DNA of 60,834 bases. It comes from Gammaproteobacteria bacterium (GTDB lineage Bacteria > Pseudomonadota > Gammaproteobacteria > Steroidobacterales > Steroidobacteraceae). The notes beneath the pieces were generated by a model. That model was not told the DNA's origin. It did not search any database and saw only the letters and a list, made by a program, of their open reading frames with translations. Shown in pieces: positions 17,180 to 25,911 of this stretch (position 1 is its first letter; each line of letters begins with the position of its first letter). Location: positions 1-60,834 of the forward strand of contig JAGWWY010000013.1 of NCBI GenBank assembly GCA_018970145.1, written 5' to 3'. The translations under genes were made by a program, and so were the position numbers.

Positions 17180-17854
17180 TTATTTTCGAGTGCGCTTAGT
17201 CTTGGTAGGCACGCGCGACGCTGAACGCTCAAGACGAATCTTCAGGTCTGACTTGAGTTGTTTGAACATCGAAGAGAGCGGCATTTCTGAGTTGGCGAGC
17301 CACTGATAAATGATGCCAGCCATCGACGCCGCATACTGCTCTGCAACACGCAACGGATCCAAGCTTGGATCGACGGTGCCGGCTGTTTGACCCGCCTTGA
17401 CCCATTGAGCCACGTCGCGTCGTTGCGCTTTATGCACGATCGCGATGTTGGATTTGTAGTCTGCTGATGGATCTATGCTGAGAAACCACAGCAGATACAT
17501 TGCGCGAACTTCCTCGGGTCGGTCACGGATAAACTTTTCGGCAGCATCCGTCGCAGCAGCAAGCGCATCTACTCCTACACGATCGCCCACGGCAACTTGG
17601 ACGCGCTCCAGCCAATCAACGCTAGCAACTTGCAAAACCTTGCCGAAAAGCCCCGCCTTGGATCCGAATCGATGAGTCGCGAGTCCGCGACTGTAACCAG
17701 CTCGCTCCCCGACCGCTTGTAAAGTGGTGCCGTTGATGCCGATCTTGACGATCAGCTCAATGGCCGCCTCCATCAACAATCGATCCGACAGTGCCGCGCG
17801 GTCCGCCTGTCGACGACGGACGGGCGCAGTAGTAGCAACTTCAGCCTTGGTCAT
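17180..17854 (-). CDS. TetR-family transcriptional regulator
   Basis: A 224-residue repressor-type protein. Residues about 20-65 form the TetR helix-turn-helix (LMEAAIELIVKIGINGTTLQ and GYSRGLATHRFGSKAGLFG). The C-terminal domain would bind a small hydrophobic or CoA-linked ligand. ATG 17854 gives a family-typical length; the longer open frame upstream overlaps the monooxygenase gene. It is the last gene of a minus-strand operon (dehydrogenase, SnoaL-like, hydrolase, luciferase-like, tetR) whose promoter carries one of three copies of a 19-bp site. It is the obvious candidate to bind these sites and autoregulate. That link is inference. Confidence 0.87.
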   Translation of the reverse strand: MTKAEVATTAPVRRRQADRAALSDRLLMEAAIELIVKIGINGTTLQAVGERAGYSRGLATHRFGSKAGLFGKVLQVASVDWLERVQVAVGDRVGVDALAAATDAAEKFIRDRPEEVRAMYLLWFLSIDPSADYKSNIAIVHKAQRRDVAQWVKAGQTAGTVDPSLDPLRVAEQYAASMAGIIYQWLANSEMPLSSMFKQLKSDLKIRLERSASRVPTKTKRTRK

Positions 17855-17876
17855 CCCGCAACTATAACGCAGACCT

Positions 17877-18887
17877 TCAAATTGCGGCACGAACCCGGGG
17901 CAGAACATGCTTGGCGACATACTCGATTCGCCGCTGCCCGGCCGCAATGCTTTCTCCGGGCAATCGAGCCCAGATGTGCAAATCTTTAACTTGCGGATAG
18001 GCACGCAAGAACTGAATGAACTCCTGCACTGCCGTATCTGCATCCCATAGCTTGTACAGACCCAACGACAGCGCTGTTTGCGCATCTGGGAATCTGGGAG
18101 TCGAATCGGGTGGCCCGAAAGCACCCCACTCGATGTACTGGTTGCTTTGATAGAGCGCATATGGCCCCACCGCCGCGGCCTCACGCTCGGGATCATCGGA
18201 AATGATTGCCCAGTGCCCAGCAATGATGACCCCATCTACGGGATCACGTCCATGCTTCTTAAGACACTCCAGATAAATGTCTTGACCGATGCCGCCAGTA
18301 GATAAAAAACCGTCGGCGATGCGAGCGACTCGATCAATCGCCGGCTCCGCCATGGCACCCAAATAAAGTTTAGGCACGTGCTCTGGTGCGGGCGTGACTC
18401 GCAAGTCGCCGACCTGAAATCGCTTGCCTTCGAAATTGATGGGCTCGCCAGACCATGCTCGACGAATGATCTCCATCGACTCTTCGACTAAACTTGGCCG
18501 TTGCTTCAGCTCTCGCCCGAACTGTCGGAACTCCAGTTCGCGATAACCGATACCAACACCAAGATCGAAGCGGCCTTTAGTGAGCAGCGACAACGTCGCC
18601 GCGTCCTCCGCGATACGAATCGGGTTGTGCAGTGGCAACACCATCAGATTAGTGCCGATACGCATCCGCTTTGTGCGCGCGCCAATCGCGCCGCCAATCA
18701 CCAAAGGCGAAGGCGTATAACCGTCGTCGCAAAAGTGATGTTCGGTCATCCAGACCGAGTCAAAACCCAGTCGCTCCGCCTCAACGATCTGTTCCAAACA
18801 TTCCTCGTATAGCGTCTCGAATGGGACGCGCCACGGATCAGGATTGCGAAAGTCGTACCACAAACCGAAGTTGACCTGACGCGTCAT
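17877..18887 (-). CDS. Luciferase-like (LLM) flavin-dependent oxidoreductase
   Basis: A 336-residue bacterial luciferase-like TIM-barrel protein. Family landmarks are AERLGFDSVWMTEHHF, RIGTNLMVLPLHNPIRIAED and KGRFDLGVGIGYRELEF. Such enzymes use FMNH2 or F420H2 and include type II Baeyer-Villiger monooxygenases and alkanesulfonate monooxygenases. In this cluster a role in oxygenating or cleaving a cyclic ketone is plausible but not shown. It lies 22 bases before tetR and follows the hydrolase gene closely in the same operon. A second LLM protein is encoded at 37420. Confidence 0.86.
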   Translation of the reverse strand: MTRQVNFGLWYDFRNPDPWRVPFETLYEECLEQIVEAERLGFDSVWMTEHHFCDDGYTPSPLVIGGAIGARTKRMRIGTNLMVLPLHNPIRIAEDAATLSLLTKGRFDLGVGIGYRELEFRQFGRELKQRPSLVEESMEIIRRAWSGEPINFEGKRFQVGDLRVTPAPEHVPKLYLGAMAEPAIDRVARIADGFLSTGGIGQDIYLECLKKHGRDPVDGVIIAGHWAIISDDPEREAAAVGPYALYQSNQYIEWGAFGPPDSTPRFPDAQTALSLGLYKLWDADTAVQEFIQFLRAYPQVKDLHIWARLPGESIAAGQRRIEYVAKHVLPRVRAAI

Positions 18888-18902
18888 GGAGTTGATCTCG
18901 TG

Positions 18903-19709
18903 TTAGTGAATTGACGCAAGGAACCCCAATAGGGCCTCGCGATATCGGACGCCATCTTCGACGAACGGAGCATGACCACAATTTTCGAACTCGACTAACT
19001 TGCAGTTCGGTGCGTACTGCGCCACCGATCGACAGACCTCAGGCGCGACGACAACATCTTTCGTGCCGACGAAGGAGAGAACGGGTGCCTGCAGTTTTTC
19101 GAGGAGGAGACGCTGATCAATAATATCGAGCTCCGCCAAAGAATCATCTGCACAAGGCGAGGTCTGCATGAACTGTGACCACATCCAACCATGCATCGCT
19201 TGCGACTGGGGGTCTGCACAGACTGCCTTAGTTAAGGCATCGAAAAAGTTCGCGCGATCTTGTCGCATAACCGCGACCGTTGCAGCTGTGCTTCCCGGGG
19301 CACCACCGTACGGGTAATCAGGCGCCTGTACATATCGCGGGCTCGCCCCTGCCGTCAGAACGAGACCCGCACAGTCAGCCCCCATACGGCTAGCCGCCGC
19401 CACGGCGATCGCTCCGCCCAAAGACCACCCATTGAAGACGGCCCGCTGGATACCGAGATACTTGAGGATCGCAATTGCGTCATCAGCTCCTGCATCGATC
19501 GAGTTGACGACGAAGTCTTTGTCCGACTGTCCGCATCCCCGCTGATCGAACATCACGACTGCGTGTCCGGCAGCGCGGAGTGCGACAAGTGTCGTATCCC
19601 AAATCCGGCAACTTGTTCCCCATCCGTGGATCAAGACGATGGTGGTTTTACTACCAGAATAGTGCTCAAAGTAAATTTTACGATCGTTCTCTCGCTGAAT
19701 ATGGGACAT
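18903..19709 (-). CDS. Alpha/beta hydrolase
   Basis: A 268-residue cytosolic alpha/beta hydrolase. The oxyanion segment is LIHGWGTS, the nucleophile elbow GWSLGG, the acid Asp in VGTKDVVVAP and the base His in ENCGHAPF, so the triad is complete. ATG 19709 has a perfect CAGGAG five bases upstream, better than the longer frame. The family includes lactone and enol-lactone hydrolases, and next to monooxygenases it could open the lactone formed by Baeyer-Villiger oxidation. It is third in the minus operon. Confidence 0.87.
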   Translation of the reverse strand: MSHIQRENDRKIYFEHYSGSKTTIVLIHGWGTSCRIWDTTLVALRAAGHAVVMFDQRGCGQSDKDFVVNSIDAGADDAIAILKYLGIQRAVFNGWSLGGAIAVAAASRMGADCAGLVLTAGASPRYVQAPDYPYGGAPGSTAATVAVMRQDRANFFDALTKAVCADPQSQAMHGWMWSQFMQTSPCADDSLAELDIIDQRLLLEKLQAPVLSFVGTKDVVVAPEVCRSVAQYAPNCKLVEFENCGHAPFVEDGVRYREALLGFLASIH

Positions 19710-19741
19710 GTTAACTCCTGCCTCTGAGCTGCCGTAGCACG

Positions 19742-20215
19742 TCAACCTTGGGGCGCAGTCATCTGCGCACCGGGTATCGGATTAAAATAGTGAATCACGA
19801 CATCGCGACGCTGTATTTTCCACGTCCCGTGCCGGCGTACAAAATGATCTCGGTAAGTCGCGCTGATCATTTGGACGGTGTTGTCCGTCAAGGCGCCCAT
19901 GCAATCCACGTCGCACTCGCCGCGCGCGTCATCGACCCCCTCGAAAGTGACATGAAGATTGCTAGTGAGATGGTGTGTCTCTCGCCACACTGGCCAGAGA
20001 ACATCTTTTACTGCAGTGTTGATTCCGGCGTGACCTGCGAAAACTCCAAACGGGGGCCCGATGTTCCAAACACAATCGTCCCACCAGATATTGAGAAAAC
20101 GATCGAAGTTTCTCTGGTCGAAACCACGGCAGTAGTCGGTTACGAGGTCGCGCATGACGTGACGACTCTCAAGCCGATCGATGCGCACAAGCAAGTCGGT
20201 TACATTTACATCCAT
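19742..20215 (-). CDS. SnoaL-like / NTF2-fold protein
   Basis: A 157-residue protein with the SnoaL_4 (NTF2-like cone) pattern: an N-terminal helix pair (RHVMRDLVTDYCRGFDQRN), then W-x-D-D-C-V-W, and a beta-sheet tail (ATYRDHFVRRHGTWKIQRRDV). Members include steroid isomerases, dehydratases and small hydratases, but also non-enzymatic proteins. The second ATG at 20215 has the better spaced AGAGGG. It lies between the dehydrogenase and hydrolase genes of the same operon and presumably acts on the same ring or CoA intermediate. Confidence 0.72.
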   Translation of the reverse strand: MDVNVTDLLVRIDRLESRHVMRDLVTDYCRGFDQRNFDRFLNIWWDDCVWNIGPPFGVFAGHAGINTAVKDVLWPVWRETHHLTSNLHVTFEGVDDARGECDVDCMGALTDNTVQMISATYRDHFVRRHGTWKIQRRDVVIHYFNPIPGAQMTAPQG

Positions 20216-20254
20216 CGTCAACATCCCTCTACGACGTTATTTCACACGGTCGAA

Positions 20255-21568
20255 TTAGTGGTTTCCCACCTCCAACTCGAGCGCCCAATTCAGCTTTTTC
20301 TTTGACGCCTCAATCGCATCCGGCAGGTAGTAATCCGGAAACAAGGTGTCGCATCCTTTGCGATCGCGTAGCACTTCTTTGGCAACACTGATTTTGTGGA
20401 CCTCAGTCGGCCCATCGACGATACCCATCTCCGGTACGGTCGCCCACATCGCCATCAGAGGCGTTTCGTTGGTCATGCCGAGCGAACCGTGAAGGTGTAA
20501 AGCTCGATAAACCACGTCTCGTAGCACACCAGGCATTGCGGCTTTGACTGCTGCAATCTCACGACGCACTTCTCGCGTATAGGCCCTGTGCTTGTCGATC
20601 AACCATGCGGCGTAGAGCACATGCAAACGGAATTGCGTGATTTGGGTGTACGAATCTGCAATTTTTTCTTGGGTCAATTGCTTCTGTGACAACGACTCGC
20701 CTTTAGTATTCCGACTCAACGAGCGCTCACACATCATGTCAAGCGCTTTGTTCAACAAGCCCACTGTTCGCATGGCGTGGTGGATCCGCCCGCCACCAAG
20801 GCGCGACTGAGCCACTTCGAAGCCTTGTCCGGGTTTGCCGAGAATATGCGACTTCGGAACTCGGCAATTGTCGAACCGCAGGTATCCGTGAACGCCGACG
20901 CCGATCTCACTCACCATACCCACCGCACAGTTACGAACGATCTCAAGCCCTGGCGAATCGCGATCGACGATGAGAATAGATGCTCCTTGATGTATCGGCA
21001 CCGAAGGATCCGTGACCACCACCACCAGCAGAAATCGTGCAAAATCTGCATGTGATGCGAACCACTTCTCGCCGTTGATCACCCATTCGTCACCGATCAG
21101 TTCAGCTCTACATGTAAACTGAGCGGGATCTGCACCGGCCTGCGGCTCGGTCATCGAATAACACGAAGCGATCTCTCCCGCTAACAACGGGTCCAAATAT
21201 CGTTGCTTCTGCTCCGGCGTACCGAAGCGAGCCAAGATTTCCATATTGCCGGTATCGGGCGCTTGACACCCGAAGACCGTCGGTCCGAAACGGCTACGAC
21301 CGAGAATCTCATTCATCAGCCCCAGCTTGACCTGACCGAACCCCTGACCCCCAAGGTGTGCATCCAAATGGCAAGCCCACAGTCCCCTCTGCTTTACGAT
21401 CTTTTTGAGAGGCGCCATGGCGGCGGCCGGTCCGGGTCGAGCCGGATCGAAAGGGTCAGCGGGGCCGCGAAATACCAAATCCAGCGGCTCCACTTCCAAG
21501 CGAACGAAATCGCTCATCCAGTCGAGTTTTTCTTGAAACTCGGGCTCGGTCTCAAAATTCCAGGCCAC
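20255..21568 (-). CDS. Acyl-CoA dehydrogenase family protein (ACAD10/11- or LvaC-like)
   Basis: A 437-residue FAD enzyme with the acyl-CoA dehydrogenase layout. An N-terminal helical domain is followed by CYSMTEPQAGADPAQFTCRA, EWVINGEKWF, and the C-terminal helical domain with LHLHGSLGMTNETP and VDGPTEVHKISVAKEVL. This tail is typical of the ACAD10/11 type. In the levulinate pathway the LvaC member acts with a kinase to eliminate a 4-phospho group, and a matching APH-like kinase is encoded at 24874. GTG 21568 is preferred because AGGGGG precedes it. It is first in the minus operon, and its promoter holds the 19-bp operator. Confidence 0.85.
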   Translation of the reverse strand: MAWNFETEPEFQEKLDWMSDFVRLEVEPLDLVFRGPADPFDPARPGPAAAMAPLKKIVKQRGLWACHLDAHLGGQGFGQVKLGLMNEILGRSRFGPTVFGCQAPDTGNMEILARFGTPEQKQRYLDPLLAGEIASCYSMTEPQAGADPAQFTCRAELIGDEWVINGEKWFASHADFARFLLVVVVTDPSVPIHQGASILIVDRDSPGLEIVRNCAVGMVSEIGVGVHGYLRFDNCRVPKSHILGKPGQGFEVAQSRLGGGRIHHAMRTVGLLNKALDMMCERSLSRNTKGESLSQKQLTQEKIADSYTQITQFRLHVLYAAWLIDKHRAYTREVRREIAAVKAAMPGVLRDVVYRALHLHGSLGMTNETPLMAMWATVPEMGIVDGPTEVHKISVAKEVLRDRKGCDTLFPDYYLPDAIEASKKKLNWALELEVGNH

Positions 21569-21666
21569 CTTTTCCCCCTGCAATAACCGCTGTGCAGGTC
21601 CATCGCGAGTGCGAAAAAACCACAGATGCAATGACCTACACCGGCCGTCGAAGAATGCCGAAATTC

Positions 21667-21695
21667 AGTATACGGATTCACTTGCTAGTCGACAA
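21667..21695 (-). promoter_or_regulatory. Sigma70 promoter of the acyl-CoA dehydrogenase operon
   Basis: On the minus strand TTGTCG (21690-21695) and TATACT (21667-21672) are separated by exactly 17 bases, about 100 bases upstream of the GTG start. The 19-bp operator covers the -35 box and half the spacer, so a bound repressor would block polymerase. Confidence 0.6.
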
Positions 21696-21699
21696 CAAG
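21681..21699. promoter_or_regulatory. 19-bp operator, site 1 (candidate TetR site)
   Basis: CTTGCTAGTCGACAACAAG lies in the divergent region between the acyl-CoA dehydrogenase operon and the TonB receptor. It matches site 2 at 34432 in 16 of 19 bases and shares the right ten bases with site 3 at 34373. Ends CTTG/CAAG are inverted repeats. A further half-site CTTGCTAG is at 21730-21737. Confidence 0.68.
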
Positions 21700-21789
21700 A
21701 GGATTATCGTCGGTGTCGCTACGGGTCGTCTTGCTAGGGTTGGCCCTTTGAGAATCGATCCGTCAGACATCTAAATTTGGAGGGGACAA

Positions 21790-24045
21790 ATGACCATGTC
21801 GAAGTCGAGCTTGCTGATTGCCGCAGCGGTCGCGATGGCCTGCGGCTCGTTCAGCGTTACAGCGTTTTCAGCGGATGAAGCCTCTAGCCAAGGAGTGCTC
21901 GAAGAAATCACCGTCACCGCACGAAAGCGTGAGGAAAATCTGCAGGATTTGGGCACCTCGATCAGCGCACTCGGTGCAGCTGACCTCGAGCGCCGCGCCG
22001 ACGTCGATCTGCAGTCCTTCGCTAACGCTGCGCCCAACGTCATCATCAACGATCTGCAACAGGGACCTGGCAGTCCGGCTGCTATCTCGATCCGCGGAAT
22101 CGGCACCACAGACGTCGAGAAGAACTTTGATCCGACCGCCGGTGTCGTGGTCGATGGCATTTTCATCGGCGTGAACTCGGGCGCCATGATCAAGGCCCTT
22201 GATCTGCAAGGTATCGAGATCTTGCGTGGGCCTCAGGGCACACTCTTCGGTCGTAACTCGATCGCCGGCGTTATCAACGTAACGCGTAAAAAGGCGAGCA
22301 CCGAAGGTGTCGCGGGGGCGGTTCGTGCAAGCGGCGGTAACTACGGCGAATTAGCTCTCGACGGCTACATCAACTTGCCGCTTTCAGACAAGTTTGCGTT
22401 CAAACTCGGCGCGGCTAAACGCGATAATGATGGTTGGTTCTACAACCAAACCAGAAAAGCCGACACCGGCAAGCTCGAGTTCACCAGTTTCAGTCCGAGC
22501 TTCACCTTCAAACCGACGGACAATTTCGAGTTTACGTACCGTTACGATAAAACCGAACAAGATCAAGATGCCAATACGGTGCTCAACGTTGCCCAAAGCA
22601 ATCAGATCTTTTGCTTGGCATATCGCGAATGCGCTAAAGGCATTCAAACTCCGCAATCAGGCGATCGCTACACGGTCCTTCAAAATGGTCTTGGCGGATA
22701 TCAAACTTACTTTGACAGCGAACTGCACACGGCAACCGCCCGCTTTGACGTAAACGAAGGTAACGCGCTGGAGTATGTTTACGGTAAGTTTTCGACCGAT
22801 GAAAAAGTTTTCCAAGATTGGGACGGAACCGCCCGTACGCTCTACCACACCGATCGTCCCGCCGTGTGGAATCAGGCTAGCCACGAGCTACGCTGGGTTC
22901 ACACTGGCGAGCGTCTCGACGTGACAGCCGGTTTGTACATCTGGGAGTCAGATTACCGAATCGATCTGCGGAGCTATATCGGCTTCGGTGACGTACTCTT
23001 TGGCTTGCCAGCAGGCACGGTTTTGACCATCGACCAAACGGTCGTGCAAAACACCGAGTCGAAGGCGGCGTTCTTTGAAGCTGATTACAAACTGACAGAT
23101 GCGCTCACACTGACTGTCGGCGGTCGCTATACCGAAGACGATAAAGACAGCGGTCTTATCGATGCTTCCATGCCGGGTCTGGCCAAGCTCGGCAGCCTCG
23201 CTAATCCGTTCCAGAAGTCGTGGAGCGAATTTACGCCGAAGCTGAATCTGCGATATCGCCTCAACGACGACGCTATGGTTTACGGTCTCTATTCAAAGGG
23301 CTTCCGAGCCGGCGGCTTCAGTGGCCGACCAGGCACTTATGAAGCTGCTTCGATCGCCTACAATCCGGAGACCGTTGATAACTATGAGCTCGGCTGGAAA
23401 TCCGAATGGATGGATGGTCGCGTTCGCTTCAATGGCTCGGTCTTCATGATGAAGTATGACGACAAGCAGGAGGAACAGAGCGTACCGACCGCCGGTGGTA
23501 CAGGCCAGCAAACGCTGGTTCTCAATGCGGCGCAGGCTGAAATCAACGGTATAGAAATTGATCTAGCTGCTCGCGTTACCGAAAACTTCACTCTCACCGG
23601 CAATATCGGCATCATGGACTCTAAGTTCAAGAAGCTGATCGATACCGATCCGGCGACGCCAGTCAGCAAGCGCGACTTATCGTACTTGAAGCTGCGTCGC
23701 GCGCCTGAGTACACCGCAACGATCTCGCCGAACTACACCTGGAATCTCGCCAACGGTGCGGTCTGGGTGCAAGCGGATCTTCGCTTGGTAGACGACCAGG
23801 AGCTCACCTTCCTGAACTCACCTCAGAGTCAGGTCAAGGGGCACGAGGTGATTGATGCCTCGATCGGTTATCGTATGGACAACACAACCTTCACTTTGTG
23901 GGGCATGAATCTCACCAACGACGACTCCTGGACGCAGGCGTACGATGTTGGCACGAGCGTCACCTTCCCCGGACTTTGGACCTACGCCGCTGCGCGCCCG
24001 CCGCGCACCTACGGCTTGCGGATCACCCATAACTTCGGGAAGTAA
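21790..24045 (+). CDS. TonB-dependent outer-membrane receptor of the catabolic cluster
   Basis: A 751-residue receptor with a signal peptide (cleavage near AFSAD), TonB-box/plug start LEEITVTARKREENLQD, a plug with ISIRGIGTTDVEKNFDPTAG and IEILRGPQGTLFGRNSIAGV, and a barrel ending RTYGLRITHNFGK. This Ile-Arg-Gly-Ile-Gly subtype is abundant in proteobacteria that degrade steroids, terpenes and aromatic compounds. GGAGGGG precedes the ATG, and a second in-frame ATG lies two codons later. It is divergent from the dehydrogenase operon across operator site 1 and probably imports the substrate of this cluster. Confidence 0.93.
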   Translation: MTMSKSSLLIAAAVAMACGSFSVTAFSADEASSQGVLEEITVTARKREENLQDLGTSISALGAADLERRADVDLQSFANAAPNVIINDLQQGPGSPAAISIRGIGTTDVEKNFDPTAGVVVDGIFIGVNSGAMIKALDLQGIEILRGPQGTLFGRNSIAGVINVTRKKASTEGVAGAVRASGGNYGELALDGYINLPLSDKFAFKLGAAKRDNDGWFYNQTRKADTGKLEFTSFSPSFTFKPTDNFEFTYRYDKTEQDQDANTVLNVAQSNQIFCLAYRECAKGIQTPQSGDRYTVLQNGLGGYQTYFDSELHTATARFDVNEGNALEYVYGKFSTDEKVFQDWDGTARTLYHTDRPAVWNQASHELRWVHTGERLDVTAGLYIWESDYRIDLRSYIGFGDVLFGLPAGTVLTIDQTVVQNTESKAAFFEADYKLTDALTLTVGGRYTEDDKDSGLIDASMPGLAKLGSLANPFQKSWSEFTPKLNLRYRLNDDAMVYGLYSKGFRAGGFSGRPGTYEAASIAYNPETVDNYELGWKSEWMDGRVRFNGSVFMMKYDDKQEEQSVPTAGGTGQQTLVLNAAQAEINGIEIDLAARVTENFTLTGNIGIMDSKFKKLIDTDPATPVSKRDLSYLKLRRAPEYTATISPNYTWNLANGAVWVQADLRLVDDQELTFLNSPQSQVKGHEVIDASIGYRMDNTTFTLWGMNLTNDDSWTQAYDVGTSVTFPGLWTYAAARPPRTYGLRITHNFGK

Positions 24046-24060
24046 TCCGTCACTTAGTCA

Positions 24061-24101
24061 TCCGGAGCGATGCCCGCCGAATAGGCGGGCGTCGCTCCGG
24101 A
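24061..24101 (+). terminator. Long hairpin between receptor and SDR gene
   Basis: TCCGGAGCGA-t-GCCCGCC pairs with GGCGGGC-g-TCGCTCCGGA around a 5-base loop. No T-run follows. It may partly terminate after the receptor, lowering expression of the downstream enzymes, or stabilise the receptor mRNA. Confidence 0.6.
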
Positions 24102-24140
24102 ACGACTGTTCCGCTCTCTTGTCGAGATGATCAAAGTTTC

Positions 24141-24857
24141 ATGCCTTCCAAAAGATGGGTGATCACCGGCGCCTCCCGCGGCATCGGTCTCGCCACCGCA
24201 AAAAAAGCTCTCTCGCAGGGTGATCACGTCGCTGTCCTCGCGCGACGCATAAACTTACCCGTCCTTCGCGCGGAGCTCGGGCCAAATGCCTTGATGCTGG
24301 CGACCGATGTGGCAGATCCCAATTCGGTTCAAACCTCCCTTGGCCGTATTCGTGAAACTTGGGGCAGCATTGATGTCTTGGTTAACAACGCCGGTTTACA
24401 TCGCGGACGCAAGCTCGCCCGACTCGACACGGCCGATTGGGATGCGGTACTCGCAACCAACCTGTCTGGTCCGATGCATTGCATCAAGGCTGCGCTCAAC
24501 CTGATGGGGGATGGAGGCGCTATCGTCAACATCGGTGCTGTCGTGGGCTTTCGCGGTTTTCCTGGAGACAGTCCGTACGGTGCTAGCAAAGCCGGTCTTG
24601 CCGGGCTAACGCAAGTGCTCGCTGTCGAGCTCGCACCGCGAAATATTCGAGTGAATCTGGTCGTTCCCGGCTTGGTACTGAGCGAAATGACCTCGGCGGT
24701 CGACGAGAAAGCCATGAGCAAGTTGCTCGAACGCATCCCGTTAGGGCGTATCGGACGGGCAGAAGAGATAGCCGCCGTCATTTGCTGGGTCGCAAACTCA
24801 ACCTATATGACAGGCGCCGTGATTCCAACTGATGGCGGCTTGATGGCTCAATTCTGA
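24141..24857 (+). CDS. Short-chain dehydrogenase/reductase (SDR)
   Basis: A 238-residue classical SDR. The cofactor motif is TGASRGIGLA, NNAG is present (LVNNAGLH) and the catalytic Tyr-x-x-x-Lys is in SPYGASKAGL, followed by NLVVPGLV and a C-terminal TDGG. It should oxidise or reduce a hydroxyl/keto group with NAD(P). Gene order SDR, APH-like kinase, acyl-CoA synthetase matches the components of the levulinate route, where the SDR LvaD reduces a 4-ketoacyl-CoA. That role is inferred. The kinase gene starts 16 bases after the stop. Confidence 0.9.
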   Translation: MPSKRWVITGASRGIGLATAKKALSQGDHVAVLARRINLPVLRAELGPNALMLATDVADPNSVQTSLGRIRETWGSIDVLVNNAGLHRGRKLARLDTADWDAVLATNLSGPMHCIKAALNLMGDGGAIVNIGAVVGFRGFPGDSPYGASKAGLAGLTQVLAVELAPRNIRVNLVVPGLVLSEMTSAVDEKAMSKLLERIPLGRIGRAEEIAAVICWVANSTYMTGAVIPTDGGLMAQF

Positions 24858-24873
24858 GTCGCGGAGCTACACG

Positions 24874-25887
24874 GTGATACCGCAACCGACACTCGAGCGA
24901 TGGATAGAGATCAAGCTAGGCTTGCGAAATGTACGAATCGAGCAACGCCTCGGCGGCGGCAACTCCAATGTCACTCAGCTGATTCGTCATGATGATGGAT
25001 TGGCGGTGCTGCGCAGACCGCCGGACAACACGATTTCTTCAAGTGCCGGCACCGGCGTGCTGCGCGAATACGGCATGCTTCAGGCCCTCTACGGACGCGT
25101 CAAAGTTCCGAAACCCCTCGGCTACTGCGCCGATCCATCGATAGTCGGACAGCCGTTTAGCGTTATCGAACACGTAGACGGCGTAGCCATCGCCGAGGTC
25201 CTGCCGGATAACTATTTGCCTAGCGCGGCGACCATTTCCCGACTTGGAACCGAACTAGTGGACGCCTTAGCAGAAGTGCATGTGGTCGATTGGCAAGCCC
25301 TCGGCATGAGAAGCCCGAGCTCGCCCGAACATTACGTCACGAAGCAGATCGCACGTCTGCGCAAGCTTCGCCAGGAGGAGTTCGGACGCGAACTCCCCTT
25401 GATTGAGGATCTAGCGATTTGGCTGTCAGACAATCTCCCTGCCCCGCCGCCTCCGACCGTGATGCACGGTGACTTTCATCTCGATAATACTTTGTTCTCG
25501 CGCAGTACTCCTGATCTAAGGGTTATCATCGATTGGGAGCTGGCAACGATCGGTAACCCCTACGCGGATCTGGGGCTGATGCTTGCCTTTTGGGGGCCAC
25601 GGCGTATCGAACCTCCCGGATTTTCATTCGTTCAGCGCGTCTCGCGAATCGAGGAGCCAGTGATTTCTCGTCGGCAACTCGCAGAACGTTGGTCCGAACG
25701 CACTCGATTGGATCTGGAACACCTCGATACATATATTGTTTTTGCACTCTGGCGACTCGCGTCAATTGTCGAAGGCGCCTATCTCTTATATCAACAAGGG
25801 CGTGTCGACAGCGACTACGCACGAAAACTGGAATATGACGTGCCGGCCTTGCTCGAGGAAGCCGCAAACGTCGCCTACAGCCGCTGA
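24874..25887 (+). CDS. APH-family phosphotransferase (ACAD10/LvaA-like kinase)
   Basis: A 337-residue protein kinase-like phosphotransferase. The glycine loop region is QRLGGGNSNVTQLI, the catalytic loop MHGDFHLDNTLF and the metal-binding motif IIDWELATIGNPYADLGLM. Members of this branch are not antibiotic kinases; those beside acyl-CoA dehydrogenases, or fused to them in ACAD10/11, phosphorylate hydroxyacyl-CoA. It starts at GTG 24874, and the acyl-CoA synthetase gene follows after 24 bases. Here it likely phosphorylates a 4-hydroxyacyl-CoA made after ring opening. I infer that from context. Confidence 0.83.
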   Translation: MIPQPTLERWIEIKLGLRNVRIEQRLGGGNSNVTQLIRHDDGLAVLRRPPDNTISSSAGTGVLREYGMLQALYGRVKVPKPLGYCADPSIVGQPFSVIEHVDGVAIAEVLPDNYLPSAATISRLGTELVDALAEVHVVDWQALGMRSPSSPEHYVTKQIARLRKLRQEEFGRELPLIEDLAIWLSDNLPAPPPPTVMHGDFHLDNTLFSRSTPDLRVIIDWELATIGNPYADLGLMLAFWGPRRIEPPGFSFVQRVSRIEEPVISRRQLAERWSERTRLDLEHLDTYIVFALWRLASIVEGAYLLYQQGRVDSDYARKLEYDVPALLEEAANVAYSR

Positions 25888-25911
25888 CCCGTCGAGCCAG
25901 GAGCACTAAAA

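Noticed and set aside
24874..25887. Aminoglycoside resistance kinase
   Set aside because: The APH fold is shared, but the sequence belongs to the branch found with acyl-CoA dehydrogenases and the neighbours are catabolic.
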